Positions 1-13,799 of a stretch of 64,000 nucleotides of DNA are shown here, in pieces. The first letter of the stretch is position 1; the number at the start of each line of letters is the position of its first letter. Made by a program: the position numbers and the translations under genes. The DNA comes from Xylocopa sonorina (Eukaryota; Arthropoda; Insecta; Hymenoptera; Apidae): assembly GCF_050948175.1 (NCBI RefSeq), contig NW_027490383.1, positions 62,001 to 126,000 of the forward strand, given 5' to 3'. The notes beneath the pieces were generated by a model. It had not been told where the DNA came from. It worked only from the letters and a program-made list of their open reading frames with translations, and searched no databases.

Positions 1-3000
1 ACGATACGTAGACATCTGCAAATGCTATTTCCTAGCAAGGAATAGTCGCATTTACATTCTTCTGAAGTGAATACGAGGTTTACATGACACTCCGGAATGA
101 ATATTATAACATATCACGAAACATAGAAATGAGATGCGATATCGCGTTTTGAGAAGCATTAGAACTCTATTCCTACGATACGTAGACATCTGCAATCGCT
201 ATTTCCTAGCAACCAATAGCCGCATTTACATTCTTTTGAAGTGAATTCGAGGTTTACATGACACTTCGGATTGAATATTGTAACTTATCACGAAACATAG
301 AAATGAGATGCGATATCGCGATCTAAGAAGCATTAGAACTCTATTGCTACGATACGTAGGCATCTGCAAACGCTATGCCCTAGCAAGGAATAGTCGCATT
401 TACATTCTTTTGATGTGAATACGAGGTATACATGACACTTCGCAATGAATATTATATCTTATCAGGAAACATAGAAATGAGATGCTATAACGCGTTTTGA
501 GAAGCATTAGAACTCTTTTGCTACGATACGTAGACATCTGCAATCGCTATTTCCTAGCAACCAATAGTCGCATTTACATTCTTTTGAAGTGAATTCGAGG
601 TTTACATGACACTTCGGAATGAATATCATAACTTATCACGAAACATAGAAATGAGATGCGATATCGCGATCTAAAAAGCATTAGAACTCTATTGCTACGA
701 TACGTAGGCATCTGCAAACGCTATGCCCTAGCAAGGAATAGTGGCATTTACATTCTTTTGATGTGAATACGAGGTATACATGACACTTCGCAATGAATAT
801 TATATCTTATAATGAAACATAGAATTGAGATTCGATATCGCGTTTTAAGAAGCATTAGAACTCTACTGCCTCGACGCGCAGACATCTGCAGACGCTATTT
901 CCTAGCATGGAAGTGTCGCATTTACATTCTTTTGAAGTGAATACGAGGTATACCTGACACTTCGCGATGAATATTATATCTTATCACGAAACATATAATG
1001 GAGATGCGATATCGCGATTTAAGTAGCATTAGAACTCTATTGCTACGATACGTAGACATCTGAATACGCCATTTCCTAGCAAGGAAGTGTCGCATTTACA
1101 TTCGTTTGGGGGGAATACGAGGTATACATGACACTTCGCAATGAATATTATATCTTATCACGAAACGTAGAAATGAGTTGCGATATCGCGATTTAAGTAG
1201 CATTAGAACCCTATTGCTACGATACGTAGACATCTGAATACGCTATTGCCTAGCAAGGAAGTGTCGCATTTACATTCGTTTGGAGTGAATACGAGGTATA
1301 CATGGCACTTCGCAATGAATATTATATCTTATCATGAAGCATAGAAATGAGATGCGATATCGCGTTTTGAGAAGCATTAGAACTCTATTGCTACGATACG
1401 TAGGCATCTGCAAACGCTGTTTCCTAGCAAGGAATAGACGCATTTACATTCTTTTGATGTGAATACGAGGTATACATGACACTTCGCAATGAATATTACA
1501 TCTTATCACGAAACATATAAATGAGATGTGTTATCGCGATTTAAGTAGCATTAGAACCCTTTTGCTACGATAGGTAGACATCTGAATACGCTATTTCCTA
1601 GCAAGGAAGTGTCGCATTTACATTCGTTTGGAGGGAATACGAAGTATACATGACACTTCGCAATGAATATTATATCTTATCATGAAGCATAGAAATGAGA
1701 TGCGATATCTCGTTTTGAGAAGCATTAGAACTCCATTGCTACGATACGTAGACATTTGAAAAGCTATTTAATAGCATGGAAGTGTCGCATTTACATTCTT
1801 CTCAATTGAATACGAGGTATACATGACACTTTGTAATGTATATTATATCTTATCATGAAACATAGAAATGAGATGCTATATCTCGTTATAAGAAGCATTA
1901 GAACTCTATTGCTACGATACGTAGACACCTGCAGACGCTATTTCCTAGCAAGGAAGTGTCGCATTTACATTCGTTTGGAGGGAATACGAGGTATACATGA
2001 CACTTCGCAATGAATATTACATCTTATCATGAAGCATAGAAATGAGATGCGATATCTCGTTTTGAGAAGCATTAGAACTCTATTGCTTCGATACGTAGAC
2101 ATCTGCAAACGCTACTTCCTAGCAAGGAAGTGTCGCATTTATATCCTTTTGATGTAAATACGAGGTATACATAACATTGCACAATGAATACCATATCTTA
2201 TCATGAAACATAGAAATGATATGCGATATCGCGATATACGGTGCATTAGAACTCTATTGCTTCGATAGGTGGACTTCTGCAAACGCTATTTCCTAGAAAC
2301 AAAGTGTCGCATTTACATTCATTTGAAGTGCAGACGAGGAATACATAACACTTCGCAATGAATAATATAGCTTATCATGAAACACAGAAATGCGATGCGA
2401 TATCGCGTTCTAAGAAGCATTAGAACTCAATGGCTACGATACGTAGACACCTGCAGACGCTAATTCCTAGCAAGGAAGTGTCGCATTTACATTCTTTTGA
2501 AGTAATTGCGAGGTATATATAACATTGCACAATGAATATTATATGTTATCATGGAACATAGAAATGAGATGCGATGCCGCGATTAACGAAGCATTAGAAC
2601 TCTATTGCTTCGATACGTAGAGATCTGAAAACGCTATTTCCTAGAGAGGAAGTGTCGCATTTGCATTCATTTGAAGTGTAGACGAGGAATACATAACACA
2701 TTGCAATGAATATTATATCTTAACATGAGGCATAGAAATGAGATCCGATATCGCGTTTTAAGAAGCATCAGAACTCTATTGCTTCGATATTTTGACATCT
2801 GGAAACGTAGTTTCCTAGAAATGAAATGTCGCATTTACATCAAATCCGTTTTAAGAAGCATTTGAACACTATTTCTTCGATACGTAGACATCTGCAAACG
2901 CTATATCCTAGCAAGGAAGTGTCGCATTTACATTCATTTGAAGTGTAGACGAGGTATACATGACACTTCGCAATGAATGTTATATCTCATCATGAAACAT

Positions 3001-4318
3001 AGAAATGAGATGCGATATCGCGATTTACGATGCATTAGAACTCTATTGCTCCGATACGTAGATATCTGCAAACGCTATTTCCTAGAAACGGAATGTTGCA
3101 TTTACATTTTTTTGATGTAAATACTAGGTATACATAATACTTCACAATGAATATTATATCTTATCATGAATCACAGAAATCAGATGCGATATCTCGCGTT
3201 AAGAAGCATTAGAACCCTATTGCTTCGATACGTAGACATCTGCAAACAATATTTCCTAGCAACCAAGTGTCGCATTTACTTTCTTTTGAAGTGAATACGA
3301 GGTATACATAACAATTCAAAATGAATATTATACCTTATCACGAAACATAGAAATGAGATGCGATATCGCGTTTTGAGATGCATTAGAACTCTATTGCTTC
3401 GATACGTAGACATCTGCAAACGCTTTTTCCTAGCAAAGAAGTGTCGCGTTTACATTCATTTGATGTGAAACGGGGTACAAGTGACACTTCGCAATGAATA
3501 TTATACCTTATCATGAAACATAGAAATGAGATGCGACATCGCGATTTAAAAAACAACATAACTCTATAGCTACGATACGTAGACATCTGCAAACGCTATT
3601 TAATGGCAAGGAAGTGTCGCTTTTACGTTCTTTGGATGTGAATACGAGGTATACATGGCACTTCGCAATGAATATTGTATCTTATCATGAAACATTGAAA
3701 TGAGACGCGATATCGCGCTTTAAGAAGCATTAGTACACTATTACTTCGATACGTAGACATCTGCAAACGCTATTTCCTAGGAAGGAAGTGTCGCCTTTAC
3801 ATTCATTTGAAGTGAATACGAGGAATAAGTTACACTTCGCAATGGATATTATACCTTATCATGAAATATAGAAATCAGATGCGATATCGAGTTTTAAGAA
3901 GCATTGGAACTCTATTGCTACGATTCGCAGATATCTGGAGACGCTATTTCCTAGTACGGAAGTGTCGCATTTACATTCTTTTGATGTGAATACGTGGTAT
4001 ACACGACAATTCGCAATGAATGTTATATCTTTTCATGAAATATAGAAATGAGATGCGATATCGCGTTATAAGAAGCATTAGAACTTTATTGCTACGATAC
4101 GTAGATATCTGGGGACGCTATTCCCTAGAAAGGAAGTGTCGCATTTACATTCATTTGAAGTGTAGACGAGGAATACATAACACCTCGCAATGAATATTAT
4201 ATCTTATCATGAGACATAGAGATGAGGTGCGATATCGCGTTTTTAGGAGAATTAGAACTCTATAGCTTCGATACAGATATCTGGGGACGTAATTTCCTAG
4301 AAAGGAAGTGTCGCATTT
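1..4318 (+). repeat. 174-bp satellite array (sat-1), orientation A, about 25 monomers
   Basis: Tandem monomers: the marker ACGATACGTAGACATCTGC recurs at 1, 175, 349 and 523, giving an exact 174 bp step. Each monomer carries, in order, a TACG-ATA-CGTA dyad, a TTCCT-AGCA-AGGAA dyad, a segment ending CGAGGTATACATGACACTTCGC, an AT-rich block (AATATTATATCTTATC), and a perfect 10 bp palindrome GCGATATCGC. Monomers differ by scattered substitutions of several to about 20 percent. Spacing is close to one nucleosome plus linker. Short open frames inside the array are not treated as genes. The array enters the window already in progress and ends sharply at the LTR-like element. Confidence 0.97.
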
Positions 4319-4714
4319 TGTGACGTCAGGCGTACCGCCTGCCACCCATCAACCTCCTCGCACCCCCCAACATCAACCCCAGGACGCATGCAACCAGCCA
4401 AACTCGCCTGCAGAACCAGCAACTGGAAGTGTTCGCGCGCGCATACCTGCACGCGCTCACTCACACCGAGTTCCGCTGCCTCACTCGCACCGCCGAGTAT
4501 ACCTGTTTCGCTCGTACCGGGCACCAGTGTCGGCACGTACCGTCCGCACCAAGGACGGGCAGCCCTATCTCCCTCGCACCGAGGATTCCGTCCTGCAGGA
4601 AGACGTAGCCGCAGCCCATCACCTGAATGGGGTCTTTTCCAATTCCGGGAACAGGATCTGCTAGAACCTATATATTACTTCTAAGCTAGGACATACATAC
4701 CATATCATGACGCA

Positions 4715-4722
4715 TATATAAG
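4715..4722 (+). promoter_or_regulatory. TATA box of LTR-like copy 1
   Basis: TATATAAG, followed by GAATTCC. The equivalent position in copy 3 reads CATATAAGAATCC (54078) and copy 4 has TATTTAAG (62684), so a TATA-type core promoter is kept across diverged copies. Function is inferred. Confidence 0.5.
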
Positions 4723-5333
4723 AATTCCTTGATCTAAGTTACACTAAGTAAGATGCGTCCGGCCAGCGGCATGCGCCGCTAGCCCCACCACGCACCGCGG
4801 GTCCCCACTCGCTGGACTGCGCGCTCTCCGCCTCGAGCGTCCGCGACCGTAGCGCCCCGCGAAACGAGGAGGTCAGAGACGCGTCTCCACAGCACACACT
4901 CTGACTCGAGATCTCCTACCGAGGAGTCGAAACCTCTAGTTCTAGATCGTTAGCCACCTCAATGTGGGGTTCAGGCATCGTATTTCTATTTCCATTTTAA
5001 CTTAGTCTTAGACTTAGAATAATTCCAGTTCTTGTATACTTTAAACCTAGAATATATTTTATTTTTACTGTTACTATATCCAAGTACAAGTTCTTTTAGC
5101 AAGTCTACTATTTCCACATCCATTAATTTTATCAAGTGTTTATAACACTAGTTCTACTTTTAACATTACATTTAACTACGAATTCTTCCACGGGTTCTTC
5201 CATACAACTGGGATTGATCTTCATCAAATTGAAGGAGTATAGAAATCGGCTATGTGAGGTTGAGACCGCCGCTTATCCTTCAGATCTTAGTCGAAACTAC
5301 AGAAAAACCTGGTGAAAGAATCGTGCTTCCGGT

Positions 5334-5753
5334 TTGCGAAGAACGCGACGTGCGAGTAGGAAGAATTTCATACGATCACATGTGCGTGAATATTTGGAGG
5401 GCGTTCCGAGAGTCCTCGTATACCAGCGACCTGCCTTCGCACCAGCCCAGACGCCGCTTTCCGAAGCGACCGTCGACGCTTCCGATCCAGACACCACGTC
5501 GCATCACGCCGATTCTGCAACATTCAGCATCATCGCTGAATTCCGACCGCCGTCCTCCTCTTCGCTGACGACTGATCGAGATTTCCGTAGCAGCCAACAG
5601 AACGAAATCCGCTACGATCCCGGCGAAAGATCCTCCACGCCGTTTCTACGTACAAATCGAGAGAGAAATCATCGAAAGGTAGGGTCATTCTCTTATTATC
5701 GCGTGTGTTTACGCCAGTGTCGCGTCAGCCGAAATTGTCGGACCCGGTCTTAA
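5334..5753 (+). CDS. Ser/Pro-rich leader open frame of LTR-like element, copy 1 (139 codons)
   Basis: An open frame starting MRRTRRASRKNF, basic at the N-terminus (about residues 1-20), then Ser/Pro/Asp-rich. No known domain is recognised. The same frame is open in the inverted copy 2 (25264-25665), with scattered amino-acid changes and a few extra N-terminal residues. A related short frame beginning MREYVDTSSY lies in copy 4. The frame runs through a splice-donor-like GAAAG/GTAGGG near 5679, so the last residues may be intronic. It might be the start of a gag-like product or an untranslated spliced leader; a protein product is not demonstrated. Confidence 0.3.
   Translation: MRRTRRASRKNFIRSHVREYLEGVPRVLVYQRPAFAPAQTPLSEATVDASDPDTTSHHADSATFSIIAEFRPPSSSSLTTDRDFRSSQQNEIRYDPGERSSTPFLRTNRERNHRKVGSFSYYRVCLRQCRVSRNCRTRS
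5675..5684 (+). other. Putative splice donor in leader, copy 1
   Basis: CGAAAG/GTAGGG with the GT at 5679-5680. Copy 4 has CGAAAG/GTAAGT at 63811, a near-consensus donor at the homologous place, and copy 2 keeps the same context on the minus strand. Conservation in otherwise diverged sequence supports a real spliced leader. Confidence 0.45.
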
Positions 5754-7639
5754 CGCGTTCCCGCGGACCGAATTACCGAAAAATAGGCTCGTGTCGTAAA
5801 GCCTCCGGAGCAACGGAAAATAGTTTCACCGGACGTGATACCTCGTATTCACCTCAAAAGAATGTAAATGCGACACTTCCTTGCTAGGAAATAAGGTTTG
5901 CAGATATCTACGTATCGAAGAAATAGAGCTCTAATGCTTCTTGAAACGCCATATCGCATCTCATTTCTATGTTTCATCATAAGAAATAATATTCATTGCG
6001 AAGTGTCATGTATTCATCGTATTCCTCTCAAGAGAATGTAAATGCGACACTTCCTTGCTAGGAAATAGCGTTTGCAGACGCCTACGTATCGAAGCAATAG
6101 AGTACTAATGCTTCATAAAGCGCGATATCGCGTCTCATTTCAATGTTTCATGATAAGAAACAATATTCATTGCGAAGTGTCATGCATACATCGTATTCAC
6201 TTCAAATGAATGTAAATGCGACACTTCCTTGCTAGGAAATAGCGTTTGCAGATGCCTACGTATCGTAGCAATAGGGTTCTAATGCTTCTTAGATTGCGAT
6301 ATCGCATCTCATTTCTATGTTTCGTGATAAGTTATAGTATTCATTCCGAAGAGTCATGTATACCTCGAATTCACTTCAAACGAATGTAAATGCGACTATT
6401 CCTTCCTAGGAAATAGCGTTTGCAGATGCCTACGTATCGTAGCAATAGAGTTCTAATGCTACTTAAATCGCGATATCGCATCTCATTTCTATGTTACATG
6501 ATAGGATATAATGATCATTGCGAAGTGTCATGTATACCTCGAATTCACTTCAAAGGAATGTAAGTGCGACACTTCCACGCTAGGAGATTGCGTCTGCAGA
6601 TGTCTATGCGTCGGGGCAATAGATTTCTAATGCTTCTTGAAACGCGATATCGCATCTCACTCCTATGTTTCATTATAAGATATAATATTCATTGCGAAGT
6701 GTCATGTATACCTCGTATTCGCATCAAAGGAATGTAAATGCGACTATTCCTTGCTAGGGCATAGCGTTTGCAGATGGCTACGTATCGTAGCAATAGAGTT
6801 CTAATGCTTCTTAGATCGCGATATCGCATCTCATTTCTATGTTTCGTGATTAGATATAATATTCATTGCGAAGTGTCATGTACACCTCGTATTCACTTCA
6901 AAAGAATGTAAATGCGACGTTTCCATCCTTGGAAATAGCGTTTGCAGATGTCTACGTATCGTAGCAAAAGAGTCCTAATACTTCTTAAAACGAGATGTCG
7001 CTTTTCATTTCTATGTTTCCTGATAAGATATAATTTTCATTGCGAAGTGTCATGTAAACCTCGTATTCACTCCAATCGAATGTAAATGCGGCACTTCCAT
7101 GCTAGGAAATAGCGTTTGCAGATGTCTCCGCATCGAGGCCACTGGGTTCTAATGCTTCTTAAAACGCGATATCGCATCTCTCTTCTGTGTTTCATGATAA
7201 GATATAATGTTCATAGCGAAGTGTCATGTATACCTCGTATTCACTTCAAAAGAATGTAAATGCGACACTTCCTTGCTAGGTAATAGCGTTTGTAAATGTC
7301 TACGTATCGAAGCAATAGAGTTCTAATGCTTCTTAAAACGTGATGTCGCATCTTATTTCTATGTTTCATGATAAGACATAATATACATTGCGAAATGTCA
7401 TGTATACCTCGTATTCACTTCAAAAGAATGTAAATGCGACACTTCCTTGCTAGGAAATAGCGTTTGCAGATTTCTACGTATCGTAGCAATAGAGTTCTAA
7501 TACTGCTTAAAACGCGATTACGCATCTCACTTCTATATTTCATGATAAGGTATAATATTCATTGCGAAGTGTCATGTACACTTCCTCTTCACTTCAAAAG
7601 AAAGTAAATGCGACACTTCCTTTCTAGGAAATAGCGTTT

Positions 7640-9000
7640 GCAGATGTCTACGTATCGTAGCAATAGAGTCCTAATGCTTCTTAAAACGAGAAGTCGCATC
7701 TTATTTCTATGTTTCCAGATAAGACATAATATCCATTGCGAAATGTCATGTATACCTCGTATTCACTTCAAAAGAATGTAAATGCGACACTTCCTTGCTA
7801 GGAAATAGCGTTTGCAGATGTCGACGTATCCAAGCAGTAGAGTTCTAATGCTTCTTAAAGCGCAATATCGCATCTCACTTCTATGTTTCATGATAAGGTA
7901 TAATATTCATTGCGAAGTGTCATGTATAACTCCTATTCACTTCAAAAGAATGTAAATGCGACACTTCCTTGCTAGGAAATAGCGTATTCAGATGTGTACG
8001 TATCGTAGCAATAGAGTTCTAATGCTACTTAAATCGCGATATCGCATCTCATTACTATGTTTCGTGATTAGATATAATATTCATTGCGAAGTGTCATGTA
8101 CACCTCGTATTCACTTCAAAAGAATGTAAATGCGACATTTCCATGCTAGGAACTAGCGTTTGCAGATAACTCCGCATCGAGGCAATATGGTTCTAATGCT
8201 TCTTAAGACGCGATATAGCATTTCACTTTTATGTTACATGATAAGATATAATGTTCATTGCGAAGTGTCATGCATACCTCGTATTCACCCCAAACGAAGG
8301 TAAATGCGACACATCCTTGCTAGGAAATAGCGTATTCAGATGTGTACGTATCGTAGCAATAGAATTCTAATGCTACTTAAATCGCGGTATCGCATCTCAT
8401 TTAAATGTTTGGTGATAAGATATAATATTGATTGCGAAGTGTCATGTATACCTCGTATTCGCTTCAAAAGAATGTAAATGCGACTATTGCTTGCTAGGAA
8501 ATAGCGTTTGCAGATATCTACGTATCGTAGCAATTGTGTTCTAATACTGCTTAAAACGCGATATCGCATCTCACTTCTATGTTTCATGATAAGGTATAAT
8601 AATCATTGCGGAGTGTCATGTATAACTCCTATTCACTTCAAAAGAATGTAAATGCGACACTTCCTGGCTAGGAAATAGCGTTTGCAGATGTCTACGTATC
8701 ATAGCAATAGAGTCCTAATGCTTCTTAAAACGAGAAGTCGCATCTTATTTCTATGTTTCCTGATAAGACATAATATCCATTGCGAAATGTCATGTATACC
8801 TCGTATTCACTTCAAAAGAATGTAAATGCGACACTTCCTTGCTAGGAAATAGCGTTTGCAGATGTCTACGTATCCAAGCAATGGAGTTCTAATGCTTCTT
8901 AAAACGCGATATCGCATCTCACTTCTATGTTTCATGATAAGGTATAATAATCATTGCGAAGTGTCATGTATAACTCCTATTCACTTCAAAAGAATGTAAA
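7640..9000 (-). repeat. Six-monomer higher-order duplication in satellite B
   Basis: A distinctive monomer containing CGAGAAGTCGCATCTTATTT occurs at 7687 and again at 8731, a step of 1044 bp (6 x 174). The monomers that follow each copy also correspond (GTATCCAAGCA variant, then GTATAACTCCTATTCAC). A third copy lies at 11164. Confidence 0.75.
8390..8826 (-). repeat. Higher-order repeat block, copy a (partner 10825-11260)
   Basis: About 2.5 monomers nearly identical to 10825-11260, including rare variants GTTTGGTGATAAG, GCAATTGTGTTC and AGACATAATATCCATTGC. The step is 2433 bp, close to 14 x 174. Outside these limits the two diverge to ordinary monomer-level similarity. Confidence 0.75.
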
Positions 9001-10824
9001 TGCGACACTTCCTTGCTAGGAAATAGCGTTTGCAGATGTCTACGTATCGAGGCAATAGTGCTCCAATGCTTCTTAAAACGCGATATCGCATCTCATTTCT
9101 ATGTTTCCTGATAAGATATAATATTCATTGCGATGTGTTATGTATACCTCGTCTACAGTTCAAAAGAATGTTAATGCCACACTTCCTTGCTAAGAAATGC
9201 GATTCCAGTTGTCTACGAATCGAAGCATTAGAGCTCCAATGATTCTTAAAACGGGATATCGCATCTCAGTTCTATGTTTCATTATATGATATAATATTCA
9301 TTGCGAAGTGTTACGTATACCTTGTCTACCTTTCAAAGGAATGTAAATGCCACACTTCCTTGTTAGGAAATAGTGTTTCGAGATGACCATGTATCGAAGG
9401 ATTAGAGTTCTACTGCTTCTCAAAACGCGATATCGCATCTCAATTCTACGTTTCATGATAGGATATAATATTCTTTGCAAAGTGTTACGTATACCTCGTC
9501 TACACTCCAAATGAATGTAAATGCCACACATCCTTGCTAGGAAACGCGTTCCCAGATGTCTACGTATCGAAGCAATGGAGTTGTAATGCTTCTTTAAACG
9601 CGATATCGCATATCAATTCTATGTTTCATGATAGGATATAATATTCACTGCGAAGTGTTACGTATACCTCGTCTGCACTTCAAAAGAATGTAAATGCGAC
9701 TATTTCTTGCTAGGAAATAGCGATTGCAGATGCCTACGTATCATAGTAATAGAGTTCCAATACTTCTTAGATCGCGATATCGCATCTGATTTCTATGTTT
9801 CGTGAAAAGTCATGATATTCATTCCGAAGTGCCATGTATACCTCGTATTCACTTCAAAAGAATGTAAATGCGACTATTCCTTGCTAGGAAATAGCGTTTG
9901 CAGATGCCTATGTATCGTAGCAATAGAGCTCTAATGCTTCTCAAAACGCGATATCGCATTTCATTTCTATGTTTCGTGATAAGATTTAATATTCATTGAG
10001 AAGTGTCATGTATACCTCGTATTCACTCCAAACGAATGTAAATGCGACACTTCCTTGCTAGAAAATAGCGTATTCAGATGTCTACGTATCGTAGCAATAG
10101 AGTTCTAATGCTACTTAGTTCGCGATATCGCGTCTCATTTCTATATTTCGTGATAAGATATAATTTTCATTGCGAAGTGTCATGTAAACCTCGTATTCAC
10201 TCCAAGCGAATGTAAATGCGATACTTCCTTGCTAGGAAATAGCGTATTCAGATGTCTTCGTCTCGTAGCAATAGAGTTCCAATGCTACTTACATCGCGAT
10301 ATCGCATCTCATTTCTATGTTTCGTGATAAGATATAATATTCATTGCGAAGTGCCATGTATACCTCGTATTCACTTCAAAAGAATGTAAATGCGACTATT
10401 CCTTGCTAGGAAATAGCGTTTGGAGATGCCTATGTATCGTAGCAATAGAGCTCTAATGCTTCTCAAAACGCGATATCGCATCTCATTTCTATGCTTCATG
10501 ATAAGACATAATATTCATTGCGAAGTGTCATGTATACCTCGTATTCACTCCAAACGAATGTAAATGCGACACTTCCTTGCTAGGAAATAGCGTATTCAGA
10601 TGTCTACGTATCGTAGAAATAGAGTTGTAATGCTACTTAAATCGCGATATCGTATCTCATTTCTATGATTCGTGATAAGACATAATATTCATTGCGAAGT
10701 GTCATGTATACCTCGTATTCACTTCAAAGTATGTAAATGCGAATCTTCCTTGCTAGGAAATAGCGTTTGCAAATGTCTACGTATCGTAGCAATAGAGTTC
10801 CAATGCTACTTATATCGCGATATA

Positions 10825-11260
10825 GCATCTCATTTATATGTTTGGTGATAAGATATAATATTCATTGCGAAGTGTCATGTACACCTCGTATTCACTTCAA
10901 AAGAATGTAAATGCGACTATTGCTTGCTAGGAAATAGCGTTTGCAGATATCTACGTATCGTAGCAATTGTGTTCTAATACTGCTTAAAACGCGATATCGC
11001 ATCTCACTTCTATGTTTCATGATAAGGTATAATAATCATTGCGGAGTGTCATGTATAACTCCTATTCACTTCAAAAGAATGTAAATGCGACATTTCCTTG
11101 CTAGGAAATAGCGTTTGCAGATGTCTACGTATCATAGCAATAGAGTCCTAATGCTTCTTAAAACGAGAAGTCGCATCTTATTTCTATGTTTCCTGATAAG
11201 ACATAATATCCATTGCGAAATGTCATGTATACCTCGTATTCACTTCAAAAGAATGTAAAT
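10825..11260 (-). repeat. Higher-order repeat block, copy b (partner 8390-8826)
   Basis: Second copy of the block described at 8390-8826; it shares the same run of rare monomer variants in the same order. Confidence 0.75.
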
Positions 11261-13799
11261 GCGACTATTCCTTGCTAAGAAATTGCGTTTGCAGATGTCT
11301 GCGTATCGTAGCAAAAGGTTCCTAATCCTACTTAAATCGCGAAATCGCATCTCATTTCTATGTTTCGTGGTAAGATATAATATTCATTGCGAAGTGCCAT
11401 GTATACCTCGCATTCACTTCAAAAGAATGTAAATGCGACTATTCCTTGCTAGGAAATAGCGTTTGCAGATGTCTACGTATCGTAGCAATAGAGTTCTAAT
11501 GCTTCTCAAAACGCGATATCGCATCTCATTTGTATGCTTCATGATAAGATATAATATTCATTGCGAAGTGTCATGTATACCTAGTATTCACTTCAAACGA
11601 ATGTAAATGAGACACTTCCTTGCTAGGAAATAGCGTATTCAGATGTCTACGTATCGTAGCAATAGAGTTCTAATGCTACGTAAATCGCGATATCGCATCT
11701 CATTTATATGTTTCGTGATAAGATATAATATTCATTGCGAAGTGTCATGTACACCTCGTACTCAATTCAAAAAAAAGTAAATGCGACAATTGCTTGCTAG
11801 GAAATAGTGTTTGCAGATGTCTACGTATCGTAGCAATAGAGTTCTAATGCTTCTCAAAACGCGATATCGCATCTCATTTCTATGCTTCATGATAAGATAT
11901 AATATTCATAGCGAAGTGTCATGTATACCTAGTATTCACTTCAAACGAATGTAAGTGCAACACTTCCATGCTAGGAAATAGCGTTTGCAGATGTCTACGT
12001 ATCGTAGCAATAGAGTTCTAATGCTTCTCAAAACGCGATATCGCATCTCATTTCTATGCTTCATGATAAGATATAATATTCATTGCGAAGTGTCATGTAT
12101 ACCTAGTATTCACTTCAAACGAATGTAAATGCGACACTTCCTAGCTAGGAAATAGCGTACTCAGATGTCTACGTATCGTAGCAACAGAGTTCTAATGCTA
12201 CGTAAATCGCGATATCGCATCTCATTTCTATGTTTCGTGATAAGATATAATATTCATTGCGAAGTGCCATGTATACCTCGTATTCACTTCAAAAGAATGT
12301 AAGTGCGACACTTCCATGCTAGGAAATTGCGTTTGCAGATGACTCCGCATCGGGGCCATAGAGTTTTAATGCTTGCTACAACGCGATATCGCATCTCTCT
12401 TCTATGTTTCATGATAAGATATAATATTCATTGCGAAGTGTCATGTATACCTCGTATTCACTTCAAAAGGATGTAAATGCGACTATTGCTAGCTAGGAAA
12501 TAGCGTTTGCAGATGTCTATGTATCGTAGCAATAGAGTTCTAATGCTATTTAAATCGCGATATCGCATCTCATTTATATGATTCGTGATAAGATATAATA
12601 TTCATTGCGAAGCGTCATGTATACCTCGTATTCACTTCAAAAGAATGTAACTGCGACACTTCCATGCTAGGAAATAGCGTTTGCAAATGTCTCCACATCG
12701 AGGCCATAGAGTTCTAATGCTTCTTAAAACGCGATATCGCATCTCATTTCTATGTTTCATGATAAGATATAATATTCATTGCGAAGTGTCATGTATACCT
12801 CGTATTCACTTCGAAAGAATGTAAATGCGACTAGTGCTAGCTAGGAAATAGCGTTTGCAGATGTCTACGTATCGTAGCAATAGATATCTAATGCTTCTCA
12901 AAACGCGATATCGCATCTCATTTCTATGCTTCATGATAGGATATAATATTCATTGCCAAGTGTCATGTATACCTCGTATTCACTTCAAAGGAATGTAAAT
13001 GCGACTATTCCTTGCTAGGAAATAGCGTTTGCAGATGGCTACGTATCGTAGCAATAGAGTTCTAATGCTTCTTATACCGCGATATCGCATCTTATTTCTA
13101 TGTCTCGTGATAAGTTATAATATTCAATCCGAAGTGTCATGTATACCTCGAATTCACATCAAAAGAATGTAAATGCGACTATTGCTTGCTATGAAATAGC
13201 GTTTGCAGATGCCTACGTATCGTAACAATAGGGTTCTAATGCTTCATAGATCGCGATATCGCATCTCATTCCTATGTTTCGTGATAAGTTATAATATTCA
13301 TACCGAAGTGTCATGTAAACCTCGAATTCACTTCAAAAGAATGTAAATGCGACTATTGCTTGCTAGGAAATTGCGTTTGCAGATGTCTACGTATCGTAGC
13401 TATAGAGTTCTAATGCTTCTCAAAACGCGACATCGCATCTCATTTCTATGCTTCATGATAGGATATAATATTCATTGCGAAGTGTCATGTACACCTTGTA
13501 TTCACTTCAAACGAATGTAAATACGACACTTCCATGCTAGGAAATAGCGTCTGCAGATGTCTACGCGTCGAGGCAATAGAGTTCGAATGCTTCTTAAAAC
13601 GCGATATCGCATCTCACTTCTATGTTTCACGATAAAATACAATTTTTATTGCGAAATGTCATGTATACCTCGTATTCACTTCAAAAGAATGTAAATGCGG
13701 CTATTCCCTGCTAGGGCATAACGTTTGCAGATGCCTACGTATCGTAGCAATAGAGTTCTAATGCTACTCAAATCGCGATATCGCATCTCATCTATATGT

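Larger units (their letters stand above)
4319..5838 (+). mobile_element. LTR-retrotransposon-like element, copy 1 (LTR plus leader, 3' truncated)
   Basis: A GC-rich, non-satellite block that starts with TGTGACGTCAGG directly after the satellite word TCGCATTT. It contains a TATA box (4715), a long AT-rich second part, then a leader with a Ser/Pro-rich open frame and a splice-donor-like site near 5679. Diverged relatives occur at 25143-26725 (reverse), 53084-54310 and 62451-64000, so it is a dispersed family. The TG start, TATA box and downstream leader suggest an LTR followed by the 5' leader of a retroelement; gag, pol and a second LTR are absent, and I could not place the LTR end or primer-binding site. 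No target-site duplication is visible, and the flanking satellite is in opposite orientations on the two sides, so this is not a simple insertion. Alternative: a non-autonomous GC-rich repeat. Confidence 0.6.

Noticed and set aside
3383..3592. Short open frames of 60-116 codons throughout the satellite arrays
   Set aside because: They are shadows of the repeated monomer; the same peptide words recur from array to array, start and stop at chance mutations, and have no domain.
1..4318. CRISPR array interpretation of the regular repeats
   Set aside because: The repeats are contiguous 174 bp monomers with no unique spacers, in eukaryotic-type DNA with introns and transposons.
4308..4664. GC-rich open frames in the LTR-like head (also 26398-26747)
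   Set aside because: Overlapping frames are open on both strands because GC-rich sequence has few stops; reading starts in satellite DNA; no domain.
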